DNA of 64,000 nt from positions 372,001 to 436,000 of the forward strand of contig NZ_FPEH01000015.1 in NCBI RefSeq assembly GCF_900117425.1, in the 5' to 3' direction. The notes beneath the pieces are model-generated. The model worked only from the letters and a program-made list of their open reading frames with translations. It had not been told where the DNA came from and made no database searches. The number at the start of each line of letters is the position of its first letter. Position 1 is the first letter of the stretch. The translations under genes and the position numbers were made by a program. This stretch comes from Novosphingobium sp. NDB2Meth1 (GTDB lineage: Bacteria > Pseudomonadota > Alphaproteobacteria > Sphingomonadales > Sphingomonadaceae). This document shows positions 17,745 through 25,519 of this stretch, piece by piece.

Positions 17745-19256
17745 GTGGCGCGCAAGGTCGTTGTCGTCGGGGCCGGGATGGGCGGCCTGTCCGCCGCCGC
17801 CGATCTCGCCCGGCAGGGGCTTGACGTCACCGTCGTCGAACGCGCCGCCCATGTCGGCGGCAAGATGCGCCGGGTGGAAAGCGGCGGTCTTTCCATCGAT
17901 GCCGGCCCCACGGTCTTCACCATGCGCTGGATCTTCGATGGCCTGTTCGGCGATGCGGGCGAGCGGCTCGAGGACCACCTTGGCCTCATCACCGCAGAGA
18001 CGCTGGCCCGCCATGCATGGAGACAGGGCGGCAATCTCGATCTCTTCGCCGACGTGGACCGTTCCGCCGACGCCATCGGACACTTCGCCGGTGCCGCCGA
18101 AGCCAAGGCCTACCGCGATTTCTGCGCCCGCAGCGCGGATATCTACAAGACGCTTGCCGCCTCGTTCATCGCCGCCGAACGCCCCTCGATTCCCGGCCTC
18201 GTCGCCCGGCTCGGTCCTTTTGGCATCCCCGCGCTGATGCGGACCGTGCCCATGCGCACGCTGTGGGGCGCGCTCGGCGATCACTTCAAGGATGCCCGTC
18301 TGCGCCAGTTGTTCGGGCGCTATTCGACCTATGTCGGCTCCTCGCCCTGGGCCGCGCCTGCCACGCTGATGCTGATCGCGCATGTCGAGCAGGACGGCGT
18401 CTGGCTTGTGCGTGGCGGCATCCACGAAGTCGCGCGAGCCATTGCGGGCCTCGCTGAAAAGCACGGCGCCCGGTTCCGCTTCAACACCGAAATGGAGCGC
18501 ATCGTCGTCGAAGGTGGGCGTGTCACCGGCGTCGATCTCGCGGGTGGTGAACGCCTTGCGGCCGATGCCGTAGTCTTCAATGGCGACATCTCGGCGCTCA
18601 CCGATGAAGTCCGCCCGGTCCCCGCCACCGCACCGCTCAAGCGCTCGCTGTCCGCCGTCACCTGGTGCCTCGCCGCGCGTACATCGGGCTTTGACCTTGC
18701 GCACCATAATGTCTTCTTTGCAGAGGATTACGGGGCAGAGTTCCAAGCAATCTTCAAGGATCGCCGGATCACCGAAACGCCGACCGTCTACCTGTGCGCG
18801 CAAGACAGGGGCGAGGGGAGCAACCACCCCGCAGGCACCCCCGAACGCCTTCTCGCGCTGATCAACGCACCGGCTGATGGCGACAAGGGGCCACTGCCCG
18901 ATGCCCAGCTCGCCGATCTCGCTCGCCGCAGCGTCGGCCTGATGCAGGATTGCGGCCTTGACCTTACCGCCGTCGGCGAACCCGTGGTCACCGATCCCGC
19001 GGGCTTCCACGCGCTGTTTCCGGGAAGCGGCGGCGCGCTCTATGGCCGCGCCAACCACGGCATGATGGGCAGCTTCGCGCGGGCCGGAGCGAAAGGCAAA
19101 GTGCCGGGGCTCTACCTCGCCGGCGGCAGCGTCCACCCTGGGCCGGGCATCCCGATGGCGACAATGTCCGGCCGCATCGCCGCCGCGCGCCTCGTCGCCG
19201 ATCTCGCCGGCGACCGCCGCACGGTCATGCTTCCTGCCGACGTGCCCTGGCCTTGA
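17745..19256 (+). CDS. crtD: CrtD-like carotenoid 3,4-desaturase
   Basis: This FAD-dependent amine oxidase-type desaturase of 503 residues has the N-terminal dinucleotide loop GAGMGGLSAAADLA, followed by GGKMRRVESGGLSIDAGPT, and the C-terminal GPGIPMATMSGRIAA that closes the FAD site. The GGKMR and DAGPTVFTMR forms resemble CrtD (1-hydroxycarotenoid 3,4-desaturase) more than the CrtI encoded at 20804-22288. It starts at a GTG after the membrane protein gene and its 3' end overlaps that of crtB by 32 bp on the other strand. No carotenoid 1,2-hydratase (crtC) gene is in the window, so its substrate is uncertain. Confidence 0.82.
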   Translation: MARKVVVVGAGMGGLSAAADLARQGLDVTVVERAAHVGGKMRRVESGGLSIDAGPTVFTMRWIFDGLFGDAGERLEDHLGLITAETLARHAWRQGGNLDLFADVDRSADAIGHFAGAAEAKAYRDFCARSADIYKTLAASFIAAERPSIPGLVARLGPFGIPALMRTVPMRTLWGALGDHFKDARLRQLFGRYSTYVGSSPWAAPATLMLIAHVEQDGVWLVRGGIHEVARAIAGLAEKHGARFRFNTEMERIVVEGGRVTGVDLAGGERLAADAVVFNGDISALTDEVRPVPATAPLKRSLSAVTWCLAARTSGFDLAHHNVFFAEDYGAEFQAIFKDRRITETPTVYLCAQDRGEGSNHPAGTPERLLALINAPADGDKGPLPDAQLADLARRSVGLMQDCGLDLTAVGEPVVTDPAGFHALFPGSGGALYGRANHGMMGSFARAGAKGKVPGLYLAGGSVHPGPGIPMATMSGRIAAARLVADLAGDRRTVMLPADVPWP

Positions 19257-20208
19257 GGCTGGTACGCGACCAGCGCGGATGCGGGCAGGGCGCAGGCCGT
19301 CCCAGCGCCTGAAGTCCGGCGCGCAGTACCCAGCCAAGCTTCTCGCTGCGCGAGGTGAACACGCGGGCATCCCACACGCGCGGGCCGCCTGCCGCCACTT
19401 TGCGCGCAATGGCGCCGTAGATGCCCGCCGCGGACAGAATCGCCCAGCGCTGGCGGAACCCCAGACGCGCCGCGCCGACCCGCGCCGAAGCCTCGTAGTC
19501 CGCCGCCAGCGCCGCGAGCCGCTTCGCCACGCCGACCAGGGCTGCGCGGTAGCTGGGCCGCAATTGCTCGCCCGGCGGGATATCCGCTTCCGCCAGCCAT
19601 TCGGCCGGGAGATAGCAGCGCCCGCCGCGATCATCTTCCGCCATGTCGCGGGCGATATTGCCGAGCTGGAAAGCCAGTCCAAGGTCGCAGGCGCGGTCCA
19701 ACGTGTCGTCGTCGTCCGGCGCCACGCCCATGACAACCGCCATCATGACGCCGACAGCGCCCGCAACGTGGAAGCAATAGCGCAGCAGGTCCGCCTCGCT
19801 GCGCGGCGTCCAGTCCGCTGCATCGAGCGCGAAGCCGTCGATCACGTCTTCGGCCATCGCGCGCGTCAGTCCGCATTCCTTCGCGACCACACCGAGCGCA
19901 TCGAAACTGGGATTGCCCGTCGGGATTCCCGCCATCGCAAGGTCTGTCAGCCGCCGGATCTGCGCCAGCCGCTCGTCCGCCGCTGCGCCGGGCGTCGTGC
20001 CCAGTTCCCCGCCGAGGTCCTGCTCGTCGGCAATGTCGTCGCAGGCGCGGCACCAGGCATAGAGCAGCCACACCCGCTCGCGCGTCGTCCGGTCGAACAG
20101 GCGCGAGGCGGCGGCAAAGCTTTTGGACCCTCGCGCGATTGTATCGCGGGCGTGGGCAACAAGGGCAGCGCGGTCCGGTCCGGTCGGCACGGCGCGAGGG
20201 TCGCTCAC
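19225..20208 (-). CDS. crtB: Phytoene/squalene synthase family protein, phytoene synthase
   Basis: CrtB condenses two geranylgeranyl diphosphates into phytoene. The 327-residue product shows both aspartate-rich motifs of the family: ACDDIADEQD and the second motif region LGNIARDMAEDD, preceded by the SKSF motif near the N-terminus. The GTG at 20208 has GAGG upstream and lies 7 bp after the LOG-type gene, making it the last gene of crtY-crtI-LOG-crtB. Its end is antisense to the last 32 bp of crtD. Confidence 0.93.
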   Translation of the reverse strand: MSDPRAVPTGPDRAALVAHARDTIARGSKSFAAASRLFDRTTRERVWLLYAWCRACDDIADEQDLGGELGTTPGAAADERLAQIRRLTDLAMAGIPTGNPSFDALGVVAKECGLTRAMAEDVIDGFALDAADWTPRSEADLLRYCFHVAGAVGVMMAVVMGVAPDDDDTLDRACDLGLAFQLGNIARDMAEDDRGGRCYLPAEWLAEADIPPGEQLRPSYRAALVGVAKRLAALAADYEASARVGAARLGFRQRWAILSAAGIYGAIARKVAAGGPRVWDARVFTSRSEKLGWVLRAGLQALGRPAPCPHPRWSRTSLKARARRQEA

Positions 20209-20215
20209 GCCAGCC

Positions 20216-20797
20216 TCACAAGTCCTTGGCGGACATCTGGATGATCGGCGTGTGCGGCACATGCGCCGCCATGCGCGGCAGCAGCACATCAAGCGAATGC
20301 TCGGCGAGGATGATCCCGCCATGGACCGGGCGGATGAAGCCCACCTCGATCATATGCGCCTGAAACGCCAGCAGCTTGTCGTAGAAGCCGAAGGCATTGA
20401 GCAGGCCGACCGGCTTGGCGTGATAGCCCAGCTGCGCCCAGCTCACCGCTTCCCACAGCTCGTCCATCGTGCCGACCCCGCCGGGCAGGGTCAGGAACCC
20501 GTCCGAAAGGTCGGTGAAGGCCTGCTTGCGCTGGTGCATCGTGTCGACCACCGTCAGGCTCGTGCAATCGGGATTGGCGACTTCCGCTTCGGCCAGCGCG
20601 CGCGGGATCACCCCGATCACTTCGCCGCCCGCTTCCAGCGCCCCCGCAGCGACCGCGCCCATCAGGCCCAGCCGCCCGCCGCCATAGACCACGCCGATCC
20701 CGCGCGAGGCTAACTCGGCGCCGACTTCGCGCGCCAATGCCACATAACGCGGGTCCGCCGGCGATGCCGAACCGCAATAGACCGCCAGCCGTTTCAC
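20216..20797 (-). CDS. TIGR00730/LOG family protein (nucleoside 5'-monophosphate phosphoribohydrolase)
   Basis: The 193-residue product carries the LOG family motif PGGVGTMDELWE, with GGGRLGLMG at the nucleotide-binding end. Characterised members release cytokinin bases or other bases from nucleoside monophosphates. It sits between crtI (6 bp away) and crtB (7 bp away), so it must be cotranscribed with the carotenoid genes. Whether this placement is functional or only inherited is not clear. Confidence 0.88.
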   Translation of the reverse strand: MKRLAVYCGSASPADPRYVALAREVGAELASRGIGVVYGGGRLGLMGAVAAGALEAGGEVIGVIPRALAEAEVANPDCTSLTVVDTMHQRKQAFTDLSDGFLTLPGGVGTMDELWEAVSWAQLGYHAKPVGLLNAFGFYDKLLAFQAHMIEVGFIRPVHGGIILAEHSLDVLLPRMAAHVPHTPIIQMSAKDL

Positions 20798-20803
20798 GCG
20801 CGC

Positions 20804-22288
20804 TTACCTTTCCAGCAGGTCCTCGATCATGATCCGCGCCGTCGCCTTCGCGCTGCCGACCACGCCGGGGATGCCCGCACCCGGATGAGTGCCGGCGCCC
20901 ACCAGATAGAAGTTCTTGATCGCATCGTCACGGTTGTGCGCGCGGAAATATGCGGATTGCGTGAGCAGCGGCTCAAGGCTGAACGCGCTCCCCTGGTGAG
21001 CCGAAAGATCGATGGAGAAGTCCTTCGGCGTATAGTGGAATTTCGTCACAACCCGGCTGTGGATGTCCGGGATCAGACGGCGTCCCACTTCATCGAGCAC
21101 GCGCCTTTCGAGCAGCGGGCCCACTTCGTCCCAGTCGACCGGCAGCTTGCCCATGTTCGCCACCGGCACCAGCGCGTAGAACGTGCTCATGCCTTCGGGC
21201 GCCATGCTCGGGTCGGTCACCGAGGGGTGGTGCAGGTAGATCGAGAAGTCCTCCGGCAGCACGCCGTGGTTGTAGATGTCGTCAAGCAGTCCCTTGTAGC
21301 GCGGTCCGAACAGGATCATGTGGTGCGCGATTCCCGGCCAGGTGCCTTCCACGCCGAAGTGCACGACGAACAGGCTGGGGGAAAACTTCTTGCGCTTCAG
21401 ACTCTTGGCCCGGCGCTGCGCATGGCCGTTGTCGGGCATCAGGTCCTGATAGGAATGGACTATGTCGCCGTTGGAGGCGACCGCGTCGAAGTTTTCCTGC
21501 CAGCCGCTCTTGGTCCGCACGCCCTTCACCCGGTCGCCCAGCGACTGGATGTGCTCAACCGCATCGCCCAGCCGCACAGTGCCGCCCAGCCGCTCGAAGT
21601 GCCGCACCATGCCTGCGATCAGCTTGTTGGTGCCGCCCTTGGCCCACCACACACCGCCGTCTTTTTCCAGCTTGTGGATCAGGGCATACATGGCGCTCGC
21701 GGTCATCGGGTTGCCGCCCACCAGCAGCGAATGGAAGCTGAACGCCTCGCGCAGCTTCTCGTTCTGGATGTAGCTGGAAACGATCGAATAGACCGAACGC
21801 CATGCCTGATAGCGGATCAGCGGCGGTGCCGACTTGATCATCGAGGCAAAATCAAGAAACGGCACTGAGCCGAGCTTGACGTACCCTTCCTCGAACACGC
21901 CGGCCGAAAACTTCAGGAACTCGGCATAGCCGGCCACGTCGCGCGGGTTGAGCTTGGCGATCTCCGCGTTCAGGATCGCCTCGTCGTTGGTGTAATCGAA
22001 GTTCGTCCCGTCCGCCCAGTTCAGCCGGTAGAACGGCTTGACCGGCACGAGTTCGACGTCCTCGGCAATCTCATGGCCCGAAAGCGCCCACAGTTCGTTG
22101 AGGCAGGGCGGATCGGTGATCACTGTCGGCCCGGCGTCAAAGGTGAAGCCGTCCTTTTCCCAGTAGTAGGCACGTCCGCCAGGCTTGTCGCGCGCCTCGA
22201 TCACGGTGGTCTGGATCCCCGCCGACTGCAGGCGGATCGCCAGCGCCAGTCCGCCGAAACCGGCCCCGATGACAGCGACTTTCTTCAT
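20804..22288 (-). CDS. crtI: Phytoene desaturase
   Basis: CrtI converts phytoene to lycopene through successive desaturations at the membrane. The 494-residue product has the FAD loop VIGAGFGGLALAIRL, the GGRAYYWEKDGFTFDAGPT region and the C-terminal signature GAGTHPGAGIPGVVGSAKATA. The ATG at 22288 follows crtY by 8 bp; an in-frame TTG at 22300 would overlap crtY. It is the second gene of the crtY-crtI-LOG-crtB operon. Confidence 0.95.
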   Translation of the reverse strand: MKKVAVIGAGFGGLALAIRLQSAGIQTTVIEARDKPGGRAYYWEKDGFTFDAGPTVITDPPCLNELWALSGHEIAEDVELVPVKPFYRLNWADGTNFDYTNDEAILNAEIAKLNPRDVAGYAEFLKFSAGVFEEGYVKLGSVPFLDFASMIKSAPPLIRYQAWRSVYSIVSSYIQNEKLREAFSFHSLLVGGNPMTASAMYALIHKLEKDGGVWWAKGGTNKLIAGMVRHFERLGGTVRLGDAVEHIQSLGDRVKGVRTKSGWQENFDAVASNGDIVHSYQDLMPDNGHAQRRAKSLKRKKFSPSLFVVHFGVEGTWPGIAHHMILFGPRYKGLLDDIYNHGVLPEDFSIYLHHPSVTDPSMAPEGMSTFYALVPVANMGKLPVDWDEVGPLLERRVLDEVGRRLIPDIHSRVVTKFHYTPKDFSIDLSAHQGSAFSLEPLLTQSAYFRAHNRDDAIKNFYLVGAGTHPGAGIPGVVGSAKATARIMIEDLLER

Positions 22289-22296
22289 GATGGAAC

Positions 22297-23490
22297 TCAA
22301 ACTCCTGAAAACTTCAACGGCGCCGGTTGCCGGCCGAAACCGGTAATCGTGCCCAGTGCCCGAGGGATCGGGATCGGCGGTATTCCCGCCAGAATGCGGA
22401 ACTTGTCGTAAGAGGTCGAACGCCCCGAATAGAACCGCTCGATCAGCTGCGGCTTCATCGTGTAGAACCGCTCCAATATGCGCAGCCGTTCTTCCGGAAA
22501 GGCACCGCCAAACAACAATGCCGAGAGCATGCGGTAGTAGGACTGGTTTTCCCAGTGCCCTTTAGCCCACTTGGCAGAGAAGGCTTTCAATCCCGCACCA
22601 TCGAGCTTGTCGTGATGCGCCAGCGCCAGCGCAAAGCGCACGGCATCGGGCACCGAGTAGCTGGTGAGCGAATGGAATAGCCCGGCGCGCGAACCAGCCC
22701 GCGCGGTATCCTCGCCGGCACCCTGCCAGAACCCGGCAAAGTCGCCGCCGGCCACCACCGGCAGCACGCCGTGCTCCTCGTTGATCAGCGCCTCGACTTC
22801 CCACCCGCGTGCCGCAAGGTATGCGTCGATCCGCTTTTCCAGCAGCGGCCGGTCCAGCACGCTGCTGTCCGAGTAGTAGGTATCCTCGAGGAAGATCACA
22901 TCGGGCGCAAAGGGCAGGGCGTACATGAAGCGGTAGCCGTCGATCTGCTCGACCGTCGCGTCCATCACGATGGGCCGTTCGAGCCCATGCGGCGCCTTCA
23001 GCTTGAACTTGCGGCCGACGAACTTCTGCCACCCGCCGGTGAAGTGCGAGACATCGCGCAGCCCCCGCGTGTCGATCACGCCGCCGGCCTGCACCGGCGT
23101 GCCATCGCCCAGCATGACTTCGGTCTCGCTGCAGCTCTTCACGGCCTGCCGGGTGAGGATAGCATCCTCTGGCAGCGCCGCGCGCAGCGCCGCATCGAAC
23201 TTTTCCGATGTCATCGCGCTATAGCGGGTGGCGAGGTGGCGGCTGTGGCGCGGAAAGTGGACGTTGTAGTCCGGCCAGCTCGCCTCGATCATCGGCGCGA
23301 GTAGCTCGGTCGCCTCGGGATCGGTGTCGGTCGCAAAGAACGACCACACGTGATTGCCGCCCAGACACTCGCCCTGTTCCACAATGAGCAGCGAAAGATC
23401 GGGCCGGTAGCGGGCCAGCGCAAGCGCGATCAGGCCGCCTGCCAGGCCCCCACCAAGGATCGCGATATCGCAGCGCCGTGCATTCATCAT
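22297..23490 (-). CDS. crtY: Lycopene beta-cyclase
   Basis: CrtY cyclises the ends of lycopene to give beta-carotene. The 397-residue product starts with the dinucleotide-binding motif ILGGGLAGGLIALALA, then CLGGNHVWSFF typical of bacterial CrtY, and a central LEDTYYSDSS motif that fits the conserved (F)xEDTxY segment. The start is the ATG at 23490 (a second ATG follows immediately); the frame is open far upstream but without family similarity. It is the first gene of the carotenoid operon. Confidence 0.95.
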   Translation of the reverse strand: MMNARRCDIAILGGGLAGGLIALALARYRPDLSLLIVEQGECLGGNHVWSFFATDTDPEATELLAPMIEASWPDYNVHFPRHSRHLATRYSAMTSEKFDAALRAALPEDAILTRQAVKSCSETEVMLGDGTPVQAGGVIDTRGLRDVSHFTGGWQKFVGRKFKLKAPHGLERPIVMDATVEQIDGYRFMYALPFAPDVIFLEDTYYSDSSVLDRPLLEKRIDAYLAARGWEVEALINEEHGVLPVVAGGDFAGFWQGAGEDTARAGSRAGLFHSLTSYSVPDAVRFALALAHHDKLDGAGLKAFSAKWAKGHWENQSYYRMLSALLFGGAFPEERLRILERFYTMKPQLIERFYSGRSTSYDKFRILAGIPPIPIPRALGTITGFGRQPAPLKFSGV

Positions 23491-23927
23491 GCATGGCGAT
23501 AGGCGCTGGACCGAAGTCGCGCAACCTGTGCCCGCGTGCCCGTTTGTGAAGATGGGGGATCGGGAGGGGAGTGGGGCCCCGGGGATGGCGGTGAAGGCTG
23601 CCATCCCCGGAGAACTTGCAAAGGGCGACTGGGGGGAGTTGCCCTTCTCCCAGGGATTGTCGCGGCGACCGGCCCCTGAAGTGTGGAGTAAAGGGGTGGT
23701 CGGGGCGACGATCTCAACATGCCGAAGTCCATCTGTCGCCGAGCGGTCCGCACCATGAACAATCGGTAATGTTGAGTTGCCGTGCGGAGCAATGCCTCCA
23801 GATTCCTGTTGCGTTTTGATGCGGATCAAGGCCTCCTTGCACCGGCAAGGCGAGAACCGCCACAACCGGACCAATCGGCTCCCCGCTGCGGTGGAGAAGG
23901 GCCGCGGCCGGGCAAGATGGAGAGAGA
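23491..23927. other. 437-bp intergenic region with several hairpins (crtY/BVMO divergent control region)
   Basis: This is the only stretch over 300 bp without a convincing gene. It contains an 11-bp perfect inverted repeat (23579-23589 / 23600-23610), an 8-bp stem with one G-U pair (23623-23630 / 23637-23644), and a small gtcgc/gcgac palindrome near 23658. Read on the minus strand these would lie in the 5' leader of crtY. Short open frames cross it on both strands, but none has a good ribosome binding site. It could contain a leader RNA regulating the carotenoid operon or a small RNA. Confidence 0.45.
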
Positions 23928-25439
23928 ATGATGGCAGAGCAGGCTGAGCAGCACGTCGACGTCCTGATCATCGGAGCCGGAATTTCCGGGATCGGATCCG
24001 CCAAGCATCTGCAGGACCAGTGCCCCGGCAAGAGCTACGCCATCCTCGAAAGCAAGGACACCTTCGGCGGAACCTGGGAAACCCACAAGTACCCCGGCAT
24101 CCGCTCCGATTCCGATCTCTACACCTTCGGCTACCGCTTCAAGCCGTGGACCGGCACGCCGATCGCCTCGGCCGACGCGATCCTCAAGTACATGGGCGAG
24201 GTGATCGAGGAAAACGGGATCACGCCGCACATCCGCTACGGCCACACGATCACCGCCTGCAGCTGGTCTAGCGCCGACAACCTGTGGACCGTCAAGGCGC
24301 GCCGCAAGGATGGCAGCGAGGTCGTCTACATCGCCGGCTTCCTGTGGATGTGCCAGGGCTACTACGACCACAAGACGCCCTACATTCCCGAATGGCCGAA
24401 CATGGCCTCCTACAAGGGCCACTTCGTGCATTCCCAGCTGTGGGACCCCAAGACCGACGTGGCCGGCAAGCATGTCATCGTGATCGGCTCGGGCGCCACC
24501 GCCGCCACCATCGTCCCCGCGCTGTGCGAGGCCGGCGCCACGGTCACCATGGTCCAGCGCTCGCCGACGTGGTTCTACTGCGCGCCCAACGTCAGCGAAC
24601 TGGCCGACCGCCTGCGCACCATCGGCGTCGACGAGCCTACCATCCACCGCGTCGTGCGGCAGGACTACATCTACAACTTCTACGAGATGGACCGCCGCAG
24701 CCGCGAGGAGCCCGAGGCCATGGCCGAGGACCTGCGCGCGCTGATCCGCGGCTATGTCGGCGAGGACTTCAACTTCGAGCCGCACTTCACGCCCAGATAT
24801 CGCCCGTGGCAGCAGCGCCTGGCCCAGCTCCCTGATGGCGACATGTTCAAGGCGGTCGTCGCGGGCAAGGCGAGCGTCGTCACCGACACGATCGACACCT
24901 TCACCGAGAAGGGCCTGCGGGTCAGCTCCGGGCAGGAGATCGAAGGCGACATCATCGTCGCCTGCACCGGCTTCCGCCTTTCGGTGCTCGGCGAAATCCC
25001 CTTCGAGGTCGACGGCAAGGCGGTCGATTGGTCCGAGACGATCAATTACCGCGGCATGATGTTCACCGGCGTGCCCAACCTCGTCTGGGTTTTCGGCTAC
25101 TTCCGCGCCTCGTGGACCCTGCGCGTTGATATCGTCGGCGATTTCGTCTGCAAGCTCCTGAATCACATGGATGAAGCGCATGCCAGGAAGGTCGAGGTCG
25201 CGCTGCGCGAGGAAGACAAGGACATGAAGATCCTGCCATGGATCGACGCCGACAACTTCAACCCCACCTACCTGATGCGCGATCTGGACCGCATGCCGAG
25301 GCGCGGCGAAAAGCCCGAATGGCAGCACAACCAGGACTACTGGAGCGAGCGCGAACAGATCCCCTTCATCGATCCTGCCGCCAGCGAGTTCGTCTACGAC
25401 AACCAGCGCGCCGAAGCCGCGCTGGAAGCTGCGGAATAA
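23928..25439 (+). CDS. Flavin-containing monooxygenase, Baeyer-Villiger type
   Basis: The 503-residue product has the FAD loop GAGISG (16-21), TFGGTWETHKYPGIRSDSD, a BVMO-type fingerprint near YKGHFVHSQLWDP, and a second NADPH-binding loop IGSGATAA. These are features of EthA-like Baeyer-Villiger monooxygenases, which insert oxygen next to a ketone or oxidise sulfur. GGAGAGAG precedes the ATG; a second ATG follows directly. It is convergent with the FMO/P450 operon, so the locus may oxidise aliphatic or terpenoid compounds stepwise. Confidence 0.88.
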   Translation: MMAEQAEQHVDVLIIGAGISGIGSAKHLQDQCPGKSYAILESKDTFGGTWETHKYPGIRSDSDLYTFGYRFKPWTGTPIASADAILKYMGEVIEENGITPHIRYGHTITACSWSSADNLWTVKARRKDGSEVVYIAGFLWMCQGYYDHKTPYIPEWPNMASYKGHFVHSQLWDPKTDVAGKHVIVIGSGATAATIVPALCEAGATVTMVQRSPTWFYCAPNVSELADRLRTIGVDEPTIHRVVRQDYIYNFYEMDRRSREEPEAMAEDLRALIRGYVGEDFNFEPHFTPRYRPWQQRLAQLPDGDMFKAVVAGKASVVTDTIDTFTEKGLRVSSGQEIEGDIIVACTGFRLSVLGEIPFEVDGKAVDWSETINYRGMMFTGVPNLVWVFGYFRASWTLRVDIVGDFVCKLLNHMDEAHARKVEVALREEDKDMKILPWIDADNFNPTYLMRDLDRMPRRGEKPEWQHNQDYWSEREQIPFIDPAASEFVYDNQRAEAALEAAE

Positions 25440-25451
25440 GGCCTTTCAGGT

Positions 25452-25502
25452 CCTCCCCATTTTTCCGAAGGACAAATGGGGAGGTGGCCTGCCGAAGGCA
25501 GG
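25452..25502. repeat. Two palindromes between convergent monooxygenase genes
   Basis: A perfect 11-bp stem (25452-25462 / 25474-25484) with an 11-nt loop is followed by a 6-bp stem cctgcc/ggcagg (25488-25493 / 25497-25502) with loop gaa. The 80-bp gap between the two convergent stops is almost filled by them. The composition resembles intergenic palindromes common in sphingomonads; a terminator role for both genes is plausible. Confidence 0.65.
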
Positions 25503-25519
25503 TCGGAGGGGTAAAGGCG

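Noticed and set aside
16947..19736. A 929-codon open frame on the minus strand antisense to the membrane protein gene and crtD
   Set aside because: It is rich in Arg, Gly, Asp and His without any domain, is antisense to two well-supported genes, and is a typical shadow frame in GC-rich DNA.
23489..23758. 89-codon plus-strand frame in the crtY/BVMO intergenic region
   Set aside because: No ribosome binding site, no recognisable family, and it covers the hairpins; I treat the region as non-coding with uncertainty.
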